From assembly GCF_003177035.1 (NCBI RefSeq), contig NZ_CP029488.1, positions 1,736,001-1,800,000 on the forward strand: a DNA stretch of 64,000 bases. Direction: 5' to 3'. The notes below the pieces were generated by a model. It was not told where the DNA came from and ran no database searches. It saw nothing but the letters and a program-made list of their open reading frames with translations. The position numbers and the translations under genes were made by a program. Origin of the DNA: Salinisphaera sp. LB1 (GTDB lineage Bacteria > Pseudomonadota > Gammaproteobacteria > Nevskiales > Salinisphaeraceae). Below are positions 26,115 to 34,927 of the stretch, in pieces (positions within the stretch are counted from its first letter, which is position 1; each line of letters starts with the position of its first letter).

Positions 26115-27536
26115 ATGAGCGATCACGATACCGATCTCGGCCTGATGGACGCCGGCCAGTTGTCCGAACTGTTTGCCTCCGGCGAGGCTTCCCCCCTGGA
26201 GGCCACCCGCGCTGCGCTCGATCGTATCGATCGCTTCAACGATGAGGTCAACGCCTATGTCTACGTCGACCGCGAAGGCGCGGAACAAGCTGCCGCCGAG
26301 TCGGCGCGGCGTTGGGGGCAGGGCACGCAACGCTCGGAAATCGACGGTGTGCCGGTTTCCCTCAAGGATCTGACCGAGGTCGCCGGCATGCCGGCTCGGG
26401 AAGGCTCGGCGACGACCAGTACGGCGCTGTGCGAGACCGATGCCCCGCCGGCTGCGCGCCTGCGCGAGGCCGGCGCCATATTGCTGGGCAAGACCAATAC
26501 ACCCGAGTTCGGCTGGAAGGCGGTGACCGACAATCGTGTGTTCGGCGCCACCTGCAATCCGTGGGACACGCGTCTCACGCCCGGCGGATCCTCCGGCGGG
26601 GCTGCTGCGGCTGCCGCGCTCAATATGGGGGTGCTGCATCAAGGCGGCGATTCCGGTGGTTCGATCCGTATCCCGGCGGCGTTCACCGGTGTGTTCGGCC
26701 TCAAGCCGAGCTTCGGCTGGGTTCCCCAGTGGCCGCCGTCGAAGATGGCCACCCTGTCACACATCGGCCCGATAACCCGGCATCCCCGCGACGCGGCCCG
26801 CATGCTCAACGTGATCGGCCGCTACGATTTTCGCGACCCCTATGCCAAGCGTGGCCAGCCCGATGATTGGGGCGAGGATCTGGAATGTGATCTGCGCGGT
26901 CTGCGTATCGCCTATTCGAAGGATCTGGGCTATGCCCAGGTCGACCCGCAGATCGCCGCGCGGGTCAAGGAAGCAGCCGAAAAACTGGAGGATCTCGGCG
27001 CCGAGATCGTCGAAGTTCACCCCGGGTTTTCCTCGCCGATCGAGGTGTTCCGCCGCCTCTGGTTCACCGCCTCGCTCGCGGTCTGGACGCAATGCGACGA
27101 AGCGACCAAGCAGTTGATGGATCCGGGCCTGGTCCGCAATGCCCGGAAGGCCGAGCGTTGGAGCGCGCTCGATCTGTTCCAAGCGTTCGACGAACGCGCC
27201 AAGCTCACCCAGCAGTTGGAACATTTCAACCAGGACTATCATCTGCTGATGACGCCGTCGGTGCCAATCGCGCCGTTCGAGATCAATCACGAAGTGCCGC
27301 CGGGCAGCGACATGACGGACTGGGAAGAATGGGCGCCATTCTCCTATCCATTCAACATCAGCCAGCAGCCGGCGGCGTCGGTCCCCTGTGGGTTCACGGA
27401 TTCGGGGCTGCCCGTGGGCTTTCAGCTCGCCGGCGGCATGTTCGATGACGTTCGCGTACTGCGCGCGGCCAATGCCTACCTCGATGCGCATCCCGCGCGT
27501 TTGCCGCGGGTACCGGATCCGGCGCTTTACGGCTGA
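26115..27536 (+). CDS. amidase-signature-family amidase
   Basis: 473 residues from ATG 26115. The Ser-cisSer-Lys triad is visible: Lys in PVSLKDLTEV, the glycine-rich TPGGSSGGAAAAAALN and the nucleophile segment GGDSGGSIRIPAAF. Length and layout match stand-alone amidases acting on aryl, aliphatic or peptide-like amides. There is no GatB or GatC neighbour, so it is not the tRNA amidotransferase subunit. An in-frame ATG at 26034 would add 27 residues without support. A strong hairpin follows the stop. Confidence 0.9.
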   Translation: MSDHDTDLGLMDAGQLSELFASGEASPLEATRAALDRIDRFNDEVNAYVYVDREGAEQAAAESARRWGQGTQRSEIDGVPVSLKDLTEVAGMPAREGSATTSTALCETDAPPAARLREAGAILLGKTNTPEFGWKAVTDNRVFGATCNPWDTRLTPGGSSGGAAAAAALNMGVLHQGGDSGGSIRIPAAFTGVFGLKPSFGWVPQWPPSKMATLSHIGPITRHPRDAARMLNVIGRYDFRDPYAKRGQPDDWGEDLECDLRGLRIAYSKDLGYAQVDPQIAARVKEAAEKLEDLGAEIVEVHPGFSSPIEVFRRLWFTASLAVWTQCDEATKQLMDPGLVRNARKAERWSALDLFQAFDERAKLTQQLEHFNQDYHLLMTPSVPIAPFEINHEVPPGSDMTDWEEWAPFSYPFNISQQPAASVPCGFTDSGLPVGFQLAGGMFDDVRVLRAANAYLDAHPARLPRVPDPALYG

Positions 27537-27542
27537 TCTAAC

Positions 27543-27575
27543 CGCGCGGCCGGGAGCGAAGAGACCGGCCGCGCG
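27543..27575. terminator. GC hairpin after amidase
   Basis: CGCGCGGCCGG (27543-27553) pairs perfectly with CCGGCCGCGCG (27565-27575). No T-run follows, so it is a weak or factor-assisted terminator. Confidence 0.45.
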
Positions 27576-27694
27576 TCTGCAGTGATGATCAATGTCACCT
27601 TCCGTGGCGCATGGGACGCAAGGCCTCCGGCTCGCGCTTTTGTCCGGTTTCGGGATAATGGGCGCCTGATTGTCTGTTTCCGAGTCCCGCAACC

Positions 27695-28180
27695 ATGTCT
27701 GAACTTGTGATTCGTCCCGCCGAACCTGCCGACGCCGAGCGTATTCTCGGCTTCATACGGGAACTGGCGATCTACGAAAAAGCCGAGCATGAAGTCGTGG
27801 CCACGGTCGACGCTATCCGCGAGCGTCTGTTCGGTGCGGGCGCCACCGTGCATGCCCTGATGGCCGAGGTCCAAGACGAGCCGGTTGGCTTCGCGGTGTA
27901 TTTTCTCAACTTTTCGACCTGGCTCGGGCGCCACGGCATCTTTCTGGAAGATCTCTATATCACGCCTTCGGCACGCGGGCAGGGTCATGCCACCCGGCTA
28001 TTGCGCCATCTCGCGCGCATGGCGGTTGAGCACGGCTATGGCCGCTTCGAGTGGAACGTGCTCGACTGGAACGCGCCGGCGATCGCTTTCTATGAGTCGA
28101 TTGGCGCCACCCCGCAGAGCGAGTGGATCGGTTACCGGCTGGAAGGCGAGCGCTTGAAGGCGTTCGCCAGCGGCGCCTGA
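27695..28180 (+). CDS. GNAT acetyltransferase, diamine-acetyltransferase-like
   Basis: 161 residues covering one GNAT fold. The acetyl-CoA loop is RGQGHATRLL. The C-terminal segment FEWNVLDWNAPAIAFYESIGA is characteristic of the spermidine/spermine N-acetyltransferase-like branch. This suggests acetylation of a polyamine or amino-acid-like amine in the cytoplasm. No ribosome site is obvious before the ATG. It converges with the next gene, 7 bases apart. Confidence 0.88.
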   Translation: MSELVIRPAEPADAERILGFIRELAIYEKAEHEVVATVDAIRERLFGAGATVHALMAEVQDEPVGFAVYFLNFSTWLGRHGIFLEDLYITPSARGQGHATRLLRHLARMAVEHGYGRFEWNVLDWNAPAIAFYESIGATPQSEWIGYRLEGERLKAFASGA

Positions 28181-28187
28181 CCGGTTG

Positions 28188-28742
28188 TCACCAGGCCCGG
28201 CCGATCATCGAGTCGCGGATCGCCGCCGTACTGCGTACGCAACAGAACTCGCCATCGAGGCTGGCCAGATGGACGCGCTGCACCGTGTCGGCATCGATCC
28301 GGGTGGGGTCGGCCGCCCGGCGTTGGAAGGTCGCGCTCGCATCCCCGGCCAGCACCACCTCGAAGCCGAGATTGCCCGCCATGCGAACGGTGGTCGAGAC
28401 ACAATGGTCGGTGGTCAGGCCGGCAACGACCAGGGATCGGCTGCCTAAATGCTCGAGTTCGGCTTCGAGGCCGGTGCCGATGAACGCACTGTTGACGCCC
28501 TTGCTGAGCCACAACTCGCCCGGCGCCGGGTCGAAACCGGCTTTGAACGCATGCCCCGGCCGGTTCGGGGCCAGCGCCGAGCCGGCTTCGGTTGAGCTGT
28601 GCTGGATATGTACTACCGGCGCGCCAGCGAGCAATGCGAGCGCGTTGTCTTCGGCCCGCGGATTGCTGCGCGGTCCCAGCCCGGGCGCGTCGAACGCCCG
28701 CTGAAAATCCACCAGCAGCAGTGCCGTCGCGTTATTTGGCAT
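28188..28742 (-). CDS. isochorismatase-type cysteine hydrolase
   Basis: 184 residues. Presumed triad: Asp in LLVDFQRAF, Lys in LSKGVNSAF and Cys in TDHCVSTT, after the usual cis-peptide region. It is shorter than, and clearly different from, the paralogue at 11743. The start codon overlaps the 3' end of the arylsulfotransferase-like gene by 11 bases, so the two are probably one transcript. Substrate unknown. Confidence 0.87.
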   Translation of the reverse strand: MPNNATALLLVDFQRAFDAPGLGPRSNPRAEDNALALLAGAPVVHIQHSSTEAGSALAPNRPGHAFKAGFDPAPGELWLSKGVNSAFIGTGLEAELEHLGSRSLVVAGLTTDHCVSTTVRMAGNLGFEVVLAGDASATFQRRAADPTRIDADTVQRVHLASLDGEFCCVRSTAAIRDSMIGRAW

Positions 28743-30081
28743 GAGCCTGGATCTGTTTTTCCCGGGCTGCCAGCCGTTGGCGGAACGCCGGGTCGAGCGA
28801 GGCCGGGTCGATGCGATACCCGCCGGAGAGCACCGGGATGAACTGGTGATGATCGCCGGCGCGGATCGGGCTGACGTATTCCCACACGATCTGCCCGGCC
28901 TTTGTGACTTCGAGCATTCGACCGCCGTCGGATTCAGTGATCAGCGTGTTGCCGTCGGCCAGGCGTTGGGCGGTGGAACGGATGCGGCTGTCCAGCGGCT
29001 GAGCCGCGCTACCGTCGTAGGACCACACGATCTTGTCGTTGCGCGGATTGAATTCGATCACGCGCGAGGGGTTGTGCGGCTTCATGTTACCGCGGTTGTC
29101 GAACATCAAGATATTGCCGTTGGCCAGCACGTGCGGGTCGTGTGGCGCCAGCCAGTTGCCGTGCATGGCCCAGACGATACGCTGGGCTTTCGGGTCCACC
29201 AGCGCCAGCAGATTGATCTGGCGGAACATGACGAGCACGTCGCCGGGTTTGCCGAAGCCGAGCGCTTTGATGTCGTTTGGGCCGAGCCAATCAACCGTAT
29301 TCACGTGCAGCGGGTCGAAGTCGGCGAACCAGGGCTCGCCGCGACGCAGCGATATGCCGTAGGGCGAGCGTGCCAGCATGCGGGTGAGCGACAGCTTTGA
29401 CAGCTGTTTGCCGTTCGGTGACAGGGTGACCAGGAAATCTTCAAGATAAGGCGTGGGCACGAAGCCATAGCCCGACAACGGTTGATCGGTGAAGTCGTGG
29501 GTCAGCGTGACGATACAGCCGTCGTTGGTGACATCCAGATCGTGATGCACGTGTGCCAGATAGCGCCAGACGATGTGTGAATCAGCGTCGAGCTCGACCA
29601 GGCCATAACCCCAGGGCGTATCGTTGCCCGAGATATAGATCGCCAGCAGATGGCCGTTGGGCAGCAGTTTGGCCCGGCGCATGTAGATCAGGTCGTCCTT
29701 CTGCGGATGCTGAACGGCGGCGTTTTTCGTCCATACCCTGGAAAACGGCATCTTCCATTCATGGACGACGCGGCCGTCGGCATCGATCAGGCGCGCGACG
29801 TTGCCGTCACCCGAGGTGAACAGCGTATAGCCCGGCTGCATCTTCGCGGCGTCGTGCACGGTGACGCCGCGGGCATTGGTGCGCGCACGACGCCATAGAT
29901 CGGTGGCCAGCGGATTGACCGCGGTCTGCGACTGCGACCATTCGGCCATCCCGGCCTTGTAGGCATCGTGAAACAGCGGAAAGGGCCAGACTTGGGTCAG
30001 ACTGACGGCGATGCCGGCCGCGAAAGCCAGAAACAGGACCGCTAGCACATACAACGCGTTCGCAAGATAGCTCAGTTTCAT
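28732..30081 (-). CDS. arylsulfotransferase (ASST)-like membrane-anchored protein
   Basis: 449 residues. An N-terminal signal anchor (8-30, YLANALYVLAVLFLAFAAGIAV) precedes a six-bladed propeller of the ASST type: repeats such as GDGNVARLIDADGRVVHEW, ARLLPNGHLLAIY-like strands and ITESDGGRMLEVTKAGQIVWEY. Histidines in HVHHDLD and AMHGNWLAPHDPH could be the catalytic ones of PAPS-independent aryl-sulfate sulfotransferases. Membership is clear, but the actual transfer reaction is not proven. It sits ahead of the cysteine hydrolase gene in an overlapping pair. Confidence 0.82.
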   Translation of the reverse strand: MKLSYLANALYVLAVLFLAFAAGIAVSLTQVWPFPLFHDAYKAGMAEWSQSQTAVNPLATDLWRRARTNARGVTVHDAAKMQPGYTLFTSGDGNVARLIDADGRVVHEWKMPFSRVWTKNAAVQHPQKDDLIYMRRAKLLPNGHLLAIYISGNDTPWGYGLVELDADSHIVWRYLAHVHHDLDVTNDGCIVTLTHDFTDQPLSGYGFVPTPYLEDFLVTLSPNGKQLSKLSLTRMLARSPYGISLRRGEPWFADFDPLHVNTVDWLGPNDIKALGFGKPGDVLVMFRQINLLALVDPKAQRIVWAMHGNWLAPHDPHVLANGNILMFDNRGNMKPHNPSRVIEFNPRNDKIVWSYDGSAAQPLDSRIRSTAQRLADGNTLITESDGGRMLEVTKAGQIVWEYVSPIRAGDHHQFIPVLSGGYRIDPASLDPAFRQRLAAREKQIQAHAK

Positions 30082-30141
30082 GATCGGCCGGGCGCAGCGT
30101 CATGAACCCGGATCATGACGCGAAAATGAGCCGAAGAGTCT

Positions 30142-30199
30142 AGGGCCTGTTGCCGTTTCACGCGACGCCGCGTTGCCGTGTGAAGCGGCAACAGGCCCT
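30142..30199. repeat. hairpin made of two inverted copies of the dispersed repeat
   Basis: AGGGCCTGTTGCCG (30142-30155) and its exact reverse complement (30186-30199) enclose 30 bases; TTTCAC/GTGAA bases next to the arms extend the pairing. It lies between rhtA and the ASST-like gene and could end rhtA transcription. The arms recur singly at 24808 and 35707. Confidence 0.75.
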
Positions 30200-30250
30200 G
30201 GCAAGCCCCCGCGCCGTCACCGCGACCGTCCGTCGCGGCGGGCGACCCGG

Positions 30251-31153
30251 TCAGTCCGGCCGCGGCGGTTCCTCGACATGCGGCTCGGTTTCGGCGCCCG
30301 GCGTGAGCGTGGTGCCGATGGAAGCACACATCACCGCGCCGATCGCCAGCCATTGCCATAGATCCAGTTCCTGGCCGAGAAACAACAAGCCGGACAGGGC
30401 GCCAACCGCGGGCTCCAGGCTCATCAAGGTGCCGAACATGGCGGTGGGCAGCCGTGGCAGCGCGATCATCTCGAGCGTATAGGGTAGCGCGGTCGACAGA
30501 ATCGCCACCCCGGCGCCCATCGCCAGTACGTGCGGCGTGAGCAGGGTCGCGCCGGCCTGCCAGATGCCGATCGGCGCGACCACGATCGCCGCGATGGTCA
30601 CGCCGAGCACCGCGCTGTGCATGCCGTGAACCGCGCCGGCCTTCTGCCCGAACAGGATATACAGCGCCCAGCAGGCGCCGGCGCCGAGCGCGCAGGCGGC
30701 CCCGGGCCAGTTGACCGCGCCGGTGGTGTCGGAGCCCGGCCACAGCAGCACGGCGAGCCCGGCGATGGCCAGCATGACCCAGAGCAGATCGATTACCCGG
30801 CGCGAGGAGGCCACGGCCACGGTGAGCGGGCCGGTAAACTCGAAGGCCACGGCGATGCCGAGTGGAATCCGGTCCAGCGCCTGGTAAAACAGGAAGTTCA
30901 TGGCGCCGAGCGCGACGCCGTAGACCGCGATCGCCTTCCAGGCCTCAGCGGAGATGGTCCTGCGCCACGGGCGCAGCACGGCCAGTAGCAGTAGCGACGC
31001 GATGATCAGGCGTACCGATGTGGTACCAGCCGCGCCGGCGACCGGGAACAGCATCTTCGCCAGCGAGGCGCCACTCTGGATCGCGCTCATGGCGATCAGA
31101 AGCAGGGCGACGGGCCAGCTCCGGGCAATGAGGGCACGATGATGGGCTTGCAT
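30251..31153 (-). CDS. rhtA: EamA-family exporter, RhtA-like
   Basis: 300 residues from ATG 31153; a GTG four codons earlier is possible. Ten hydrophobic helices in two EamA halves. Phrases close to E. coli RhtA (threonine/homoserine exporter, 295 residues) include GASLAKMLFP, FYQALDRIPLGIAVAFEFTG and LFGQKAGAVHG. It exports small neutral amino acids or homoserine-like compounds from the inner membrane. It is divergent from an XRE/cupin regulator gene, which is the likely controller. Confidence 0.87.
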   Translation of the reverse strand: MQAHHRALIARSWPVALLLIAMSAIQSGASLAKMLFPVAGAAGTTSVRLIIASLLLLAVLRPWRRTISAEAWKAIAVYGVALGAMNFLFYQALDRIPLGIAVAFEFTGPLTVAVASSRRVIDLLWVMLAIAGLAVLLWPGSDTTGAVNWPGAACALGAGACWALYILFGQKAGAVHGMHSAVLGVTIAAIVVAPIGIWQAGATLLTPHVLAMGAGVAILSTALPYTLEMIALPRLPTAMFGTLMSLEPAVGALSGLLFLGQELDLWQWLAIGAVMCASIGTTLTPGAETEPHVEEPPRPD

Positions 31154-31179
31154 GAGCGTTTCCACACCACGTCGTATCG

Positions 31180-31199
31180 CCGGCGCGCGCTGGCGCCGG
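31180..31199. promoter_or_regulatory. inverted repeat in rhtA/xre promoter region
   Basis: CCGGCGC (31180-31186) and GCGCCGG (31193-31199) flank six bases in the 74-base divergent promoter. It is a candidate operator for the XRE/cupin protein. The GC-only composition makes chance occurrence plausible. Confidence 0.35.
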
Positions 31200-31227
31200 A
31201 ACCTCGATCCGGCTTGGCCGGTCGCGC

Positions 31228-31821
31228 ATGATGGCGCAAAATAATGCGATGAGCAATATATTGCACAGCCCCGATGGGCGGCCCGATGTGCTCGTGCATG
31301 TCGCGACCAACGTGCGTCGCCTGCGCGCGGCGGCCGGTTTGAGCCAGGCGGCCCTTGCCGAAGCCGCCGGGGTGAGCCGGCGCATGCTGGTCAACATCGA
31401 AAAAGGTGACGTCAACGTCAGCCTCAATACCCTCGATCGGCTGGCGGAGGCGTTGGGCGTGGCGTTCTATGCGCTGGTGGCACCGCCGGAGACCCCCGAC
31501 GCGGCCCGAATCGACGAGGTCGCCTGGGCGGGCGCGAGCACCGACAGCCAGGCCCGGCTGCTCGCCAGCAAGACGGCGCGCGAACAAGTGGAGCTGTGGT
31601 CCTGGTCGATGGCGCCCGGCGAGGTTTATGCCTCGGATGCCGATCCGGCGGGCTGGGCCAACATGATCGTGGTGCTGGCCGGCGAACTGACGGTCACGCT
31701 GGGCGACGATCGTTTCGTGATCGCGGCGGGGGATTTCCGGGTCTTTCCCAGCGATCGGCCGCATCGTTATGCCAACGAGGGCGATATGCTGTTGCGTTTC
31801 GTGCGCAACGTCGTCTATTGA
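31228..31821 (+). CDS. XRE-family regulator with cupin domain
   Basis: 197 residues. HTH at about 25-80 (LRAAAGLSQAALAEAAGVSRRMLVNIEKG), followed by a C-terminal cupin at 120-195 (AGELTVTLGDDRFVIAAGDFRVFPSDRPHRYAN). Such proteins repress or activate transport and catabolic genes on binding a small molecule in the cupin. It is divergent from rhtA and 46 bases upstream of cytX on the same strand, so it may control both. ATG 31249 is an alternative start. Confidence 0.9.
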   Translation: MMAQNNAMSNILHSPDGRPDVLVHVATNVRRLRAAAGLSQAALAEAAGVSRRMLVNIEKGDVNVSLNTLDRLAEALGVAFYALVAPPETPDAARIDEVAWAGASTDSQARLLASKTAREQVELWSWSMAPGEVYASDADPAGWANMIVVLAGELTVTLGDDRFVIAAGDFRVFPSDRPHRYANEGDMLLRFVRNVVY

Positions 31822-31867
31822 GTCGGCGGGCCGACTGGCCGGCCCGGCTTGAAACTGTCTGGAGAGC

Positions 31868-33064
31868 ATGCCCATGCGCGGGTTTCGCGACATTCCGTTC
31901 TTTTTCCTCTGGTTCGGCGCCGCCGTGTCGTTGTCGGAGATGCTCGCCGGCACGCTGCTCGCCCCGCTGGGGCTGGGCCGTGCGCTGGCCGCGATCGTGC
32001 TCGGCCATGTCATCGGCACTACGCTGCTGGTGGCCGCCGGGCTGATCGGCAGCCGCGAGAACCAAAGCGCGATGGGTACGGCGGGCGCGGCCTTCGGCTC
32101 GGCCGGGCGGCGCCTGTTCGCGGCCCTCAATGTGCTGCAACTGGTCGGCTGGACGGCAATCATGCTGGCCACCGGCGCGCGCCAGTTCGCGAGCCTGGCC
32201 GGGCACCTCGGGGCGGTCGGGCCGATCGATCTGTGGATCGGCGTGCTGGGACTGCTGGTCGCGGGCTGGGCGGCTTTCGCCCGGGCCGGTATCGGTCGGC
32301 TCAACACGCTGGCCGTGGTGTTGTTGATCGGGCTGCTACTGGCCGTGTTCGTGCGCCTGTTCTTCGTGGCCGGCGCCGCCCCGGCGCCGATGGCGACGCC
32401 GATGCGCTTCGGTGCGGCGCTGGAACTGGTGGTGGTCATGCCGTTGTCCTGGCTGCCGCTGGTGGCCGACTATAACCGCCACGCGACAAGCGGCGGCACC
32501 GCGGCCGTGTTCACCTGGCTGGGGTACGCGATCGGCAGCGCGTGGATGTATGCGATCGGCCTGCTCATGGCGCTGCATTTCGGCGGGCTGGATCTCGGCG
32601 CACTGGTATCGGGCGCCCCGGCGCTCGTGGCGGCCCTGGCGGTGATCGTGCTCTCGACCGTCACCACGACCTTCATGGACACTTATTCGGCGGGCGTGAG
32701 CCTGCGCCATGTCGCGCCCGTGGCCTCGCCGCGCGTAATGGCGCTCGCGATGACGGCGATCGGCACCGTGATCGCGTTGATGGCGCCGATCTCGGCCTAC
32801 GAAGGATTTCTCTATACCATCGGCGCGCTGTTCTCCCCGCTGTATGCCGTGGTGCTGGCGCGCTATTTCGCGCTCGGCGAGCGCGTCGACGAGCCCGGCG
32901 TGCTGGCCTGGCCGGCCTTGGGTGTATGGGCTGTCGGGGTAGCGAGCTACTACGGTTTTCTGGCGCTGGATACGCCGATCGGCGCGACCTTGCCTTCGTT
33001 CGCGGTCACGGCGCTGCTCTACGTGCTCAGCCGCCGCGCCCGAGCCATTGCGCACGCGGTCTGA
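31868..33064 (+). CDS. cytX: CytX-type NCS1-like transporter
   Basis: 398 residues, twelve hydrophobic helices, preceded by GGAGAG. The opening FFFLWFGAAVSLSEMLAGTLLAPLG, the motif LGHVIGTTLL and the later TTTFMDTYSAGVSLRH identify the CytX group of the nucleobase:cation symporter family, predicted importers of the hydroxymethylpyrimidine moiety of thiamine. No thi gene is nearby, and the 46-base gap upstream is too short for a TPP riboswitch. Specificity is therefore a family inference. Confidence 0.83.
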   Translation: MPMRGFRDIPFFFLWFGAAVSLSEMLAGTLLAPLGLGRALAAIVLGHVIGTTLLVAAGLIGSRENQSAMGTAGAAFGSAGRRLFAALNVLQLVGWTAIMLATGARQFASLAGHLGAVGPIDLWIGVLGLLVAGWAAFARAGIGRLNTLAVVLLIGLLLAVFVRLFFVAGAAPAPMATPMRFGAALELVVVMPLSWLPLVADYNRHATSGGTAAVFTWLGYAIGSAWMYAIGLLMALHFGGLDLGALVSGAPALVAALAVIVLSTVTTTFMDTYSAGVSLRHVAPVASPRVMALAMTAIGTVIALMAPISAYEGFLYTIGALFSPLYAVVLARYFALGERVDEPGVLAWPALGVWAVGVASYYGFLALDTPIGATLPSFAVTALLYVLSRRARAIAHAV

Positions 33065-33222
33065 TGCGTGTCGGCGGCGCGGTCCGCGGCGGGCTGTTGT
33101 CGCGCCTGGGCGGTGCGCGGGTATGCCGGCCGAGCGGCCGGCCGATGAAAGCCGCGCGCCAATACACGTCACCGTACAGGCGTTAGGCTGGGCATCAGTC
33201 CCTGCGTTGATGTGGCGTGACC

Positions 33223-33858
33223 ATGAAACAAAGCGAATTGATCGACGCGCTGTTGGCCGAGCATGGTCGTACCTTCGCCGCCGAACTGGGCGCGCCGATT
33301 GCGAAGAACACACCGTCGCCGCTGTTTCGGCTGCTGTGTCTGGCACTGTTGACCAGCGCGCCGGTGCAGGCTGACATTGCAATGCGTGCGGCACAGGCGA
33401 TGGCCGCGGCCGGCTGGACCACGCCGGACAAGCTGGCGGCCAGCACGTGGCGCCAGCGCGTTGACGTATTCAACGGCGCCGGCTATGCCCGAGTGGATGA
33501 GAAGACCGCGACCCAGATCATGGATTTCAACGATCACCTGCGCGAGGCCTATGGCGGCGATCTGCGCCGGCTGCGTGCAGAGGCCGACGGCGATATCGAT
33601 GCTGCCAAGCGTGCATTGAAGCGCTTCAAGGGCATCGGCGATACCGGCGCGGCGATCTTTTTGCGTGAGGTGCAGGCGGTCTGGGGCGAGTTCTATCCGT
33701 TCGCCGACAAGGCGAGCCTGACCACCGCCGACAGGCTCGGTCTGCCGGCCGACGCGGCGAAGCTCGCGCGGCTGATCGGGCGGGATGATTTCCCGCGGCT
33801 GGTCGCCGCCCTGGTTCGGGTTAAACTCACCAGCGACATCGATCGCTTTCAGGATTGA
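33223..33858 (+). CDS. HhH-GPD-superfamily protein without iron-sulfur cluster
   Basis: 211 residues. The middle contains a helix-hairpin-helix like that of endonuclease III glycosylases (ALKRFKGIGDTGAAIFLREV) with a following ADKASLTTADRLG segment in the position of the catalytic Asp. The lysine normally in the hairpin (GxGxKTA) is absent, and only one cysteine occurs, so neither bifunctional lyase chemistry nor a 4Fe-4S cluster is expected. It may be a mono-functional glycosylase or a non-catalytic DNA-binding relative. It is 6 bases upstream of the LysE gene. Confidence 0.7.
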   Translation: MKQSELIDALLAEHGRTFAAELGAPIAKNTPSPLFRLLCLALLTSAPVQADIAMRAAQAMAAAGWTTPDKLAASTWRQRVDVFNGAGYARVDEKTATQIMDFNDHLREAYGGDLRRLRAEADGDIDAAKRALKRFKGIGDTGAAIFLREVQAVWGEFYPFADKASLTTADRLGLPADAAKLARLIGRDDFPRLVAALVRVKLTSDIDRFQD

Positions 33859-33864
33859 AAAGCC

Positions 33865-34509
33865 ATGTTCGATTACTCGCTGGCCCACTGGCTGACGTTC
33901 TTCGGCGCGGCGTTCGCGCTCGAGATCGCGCCGGGGCCGGACCTGCTGTTCATTGCCGCCCAGACCGGGCGTCACGGGCGTGGCCATGGCTTTGCGGCCA
34001 TGTTCGGGGTATGGACGGGCGCGCTCGTGCATGTTGTTGCCACGGTGCTCGGCTTGGCCGCGATCCTCGCGCGCTCGGCGATGGCGTTCTCGATCATCAA
34101 GTATGTCGGCGCAGCCTATCTGGTCTGGCTGGGGCTCCAGTCGCTGGTCTCGTCCGGGCGTGGCGCCGACGCCGCCGACACGCCCGCGGCGCTGGCCGCG
34201 CCCAGCCGCTGGGCCGCCTATCGACAGGGGATTCTGGTCGATCTGCTCAATCCCAAGGTCGCGTTGTTCTTCCTGGCCTTCATCCCGCAGTTCGTGGTCG
34301 AGGGCGCCGGACCGGTGACGGCACAGCTGGCCTTGCACGGGCTGTTGCTGTTCGTGGTGGCGGGCGTCATAGAACCAGCCCTGATCGTGGTCGGTGATCG
34401 GCTGATTCGATTCCTCAAAGGGCGGCGTCGTCTGGCTGCCTGGGCCGAGCGCGGCGTGGGCGTGATTTTCATCGGGCTCGGCGCGCGCCTGGCCGCCGCG
34501 CATCGCTGA
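33865..34509 (+). CDS. LysE/RhtB-family exporter
   Basis: 214 residues with six hydrophobic helices. Hallmarks: FALEIAPGPDLLFIAAQTGRHGRGHG near the start and LVDLLNPKVALFFLAFIPQF in the middle. An amino-acid or metabolite exporter of the inner membrane. The C-terminal 25 residues reappear as a decayed copy at 37228-37306. Confidence 0.92.
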   Translation: MFDYSLAHWLTFFGAAFALEIAPGPDLLFIAAQTGRHGRGHGFAAMFGVWTGALVHVVATVLGLAAILARSAMAFSIIKYVGAAYLVWLGLQSLVSSGRGADAADTPAALAAPSRWAAYRQGILVDLLNPKVALFFLAFIPQFVVEGAGPVTAQLALHGLLLFVVAGVIEPALIVVGDRLIRFLKGRRRLAAWAERGVGVIFIGLGARLAAAHR

Positions 34510-34519
34510 GGCGGGCGCC

Positions 34520-34927
34520 ATGAGCGAACATGAACACGCCGGCCGCTGCGCCTGTGGCGCCGTACGTTTCCGCCTGGTCGGCCAGCCGACCGACGTCATC
34601 GCCTGCCACTGCCAGACCTGCCGGCGCTGGTCGGGCTATTACTGGGCAGCGACCCATGTGCCGCGCGACGCATTGATCATCGATGCCGAGGCCGAGCTCG
34701 CCTGGTGGGCCTCATCGGAATTCGCCGAACGCGGTTTCTGCAGCCACTGCGGGTCGAGCCTGTTCTATCGGCGGCACGACGCCGATCGTGTGTCGGTGGC
34801 GCCAGGCGCGCTCGACGCGCCGACGCATCTCGCCACCACGGCGCATATCTGTGTCGCCGAGGCCGGCGATTATTATGCGATCGATCCGAACACGCCGCGG
34901 TTTCCCGGTCCGGACACGGGCTCGTGA
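34520..34927 (+). CDS. GFA/CENP-V family zinc protein, copy 1
   Basis: 135 residues with the zinc-binding cysteines of the glutathione-dependent formaldehyde-activating fold: CACGAVRF, CHCQTCRRWSG and CSHCGSSL. Most bacterial members have no proven substrate. The last four bases overlap the GTG start of a second GFA gene with the same motifs, so this is a tandem duplication. It follows the exporter by 10 bases and is probably in one operon with it. Confidence 0.9.
   Translation: MSEHEHAGRCACGAVRFRLVGQPTDVIACHCQTCRRWSGYYWAATHVPRDALIIDAEAELAWWASSEFAERGFCSHCGSSLFYRRHDADRVSVAPGALDAPTHLATTAHICVAEAGDYYAIDPNTPRFPGPDTGS

Noticed and set aside
31822-31867. TPP riboswitch before cytX
   Set aside because: Only 46 bases separate the genes and no thi-box motif is seen.
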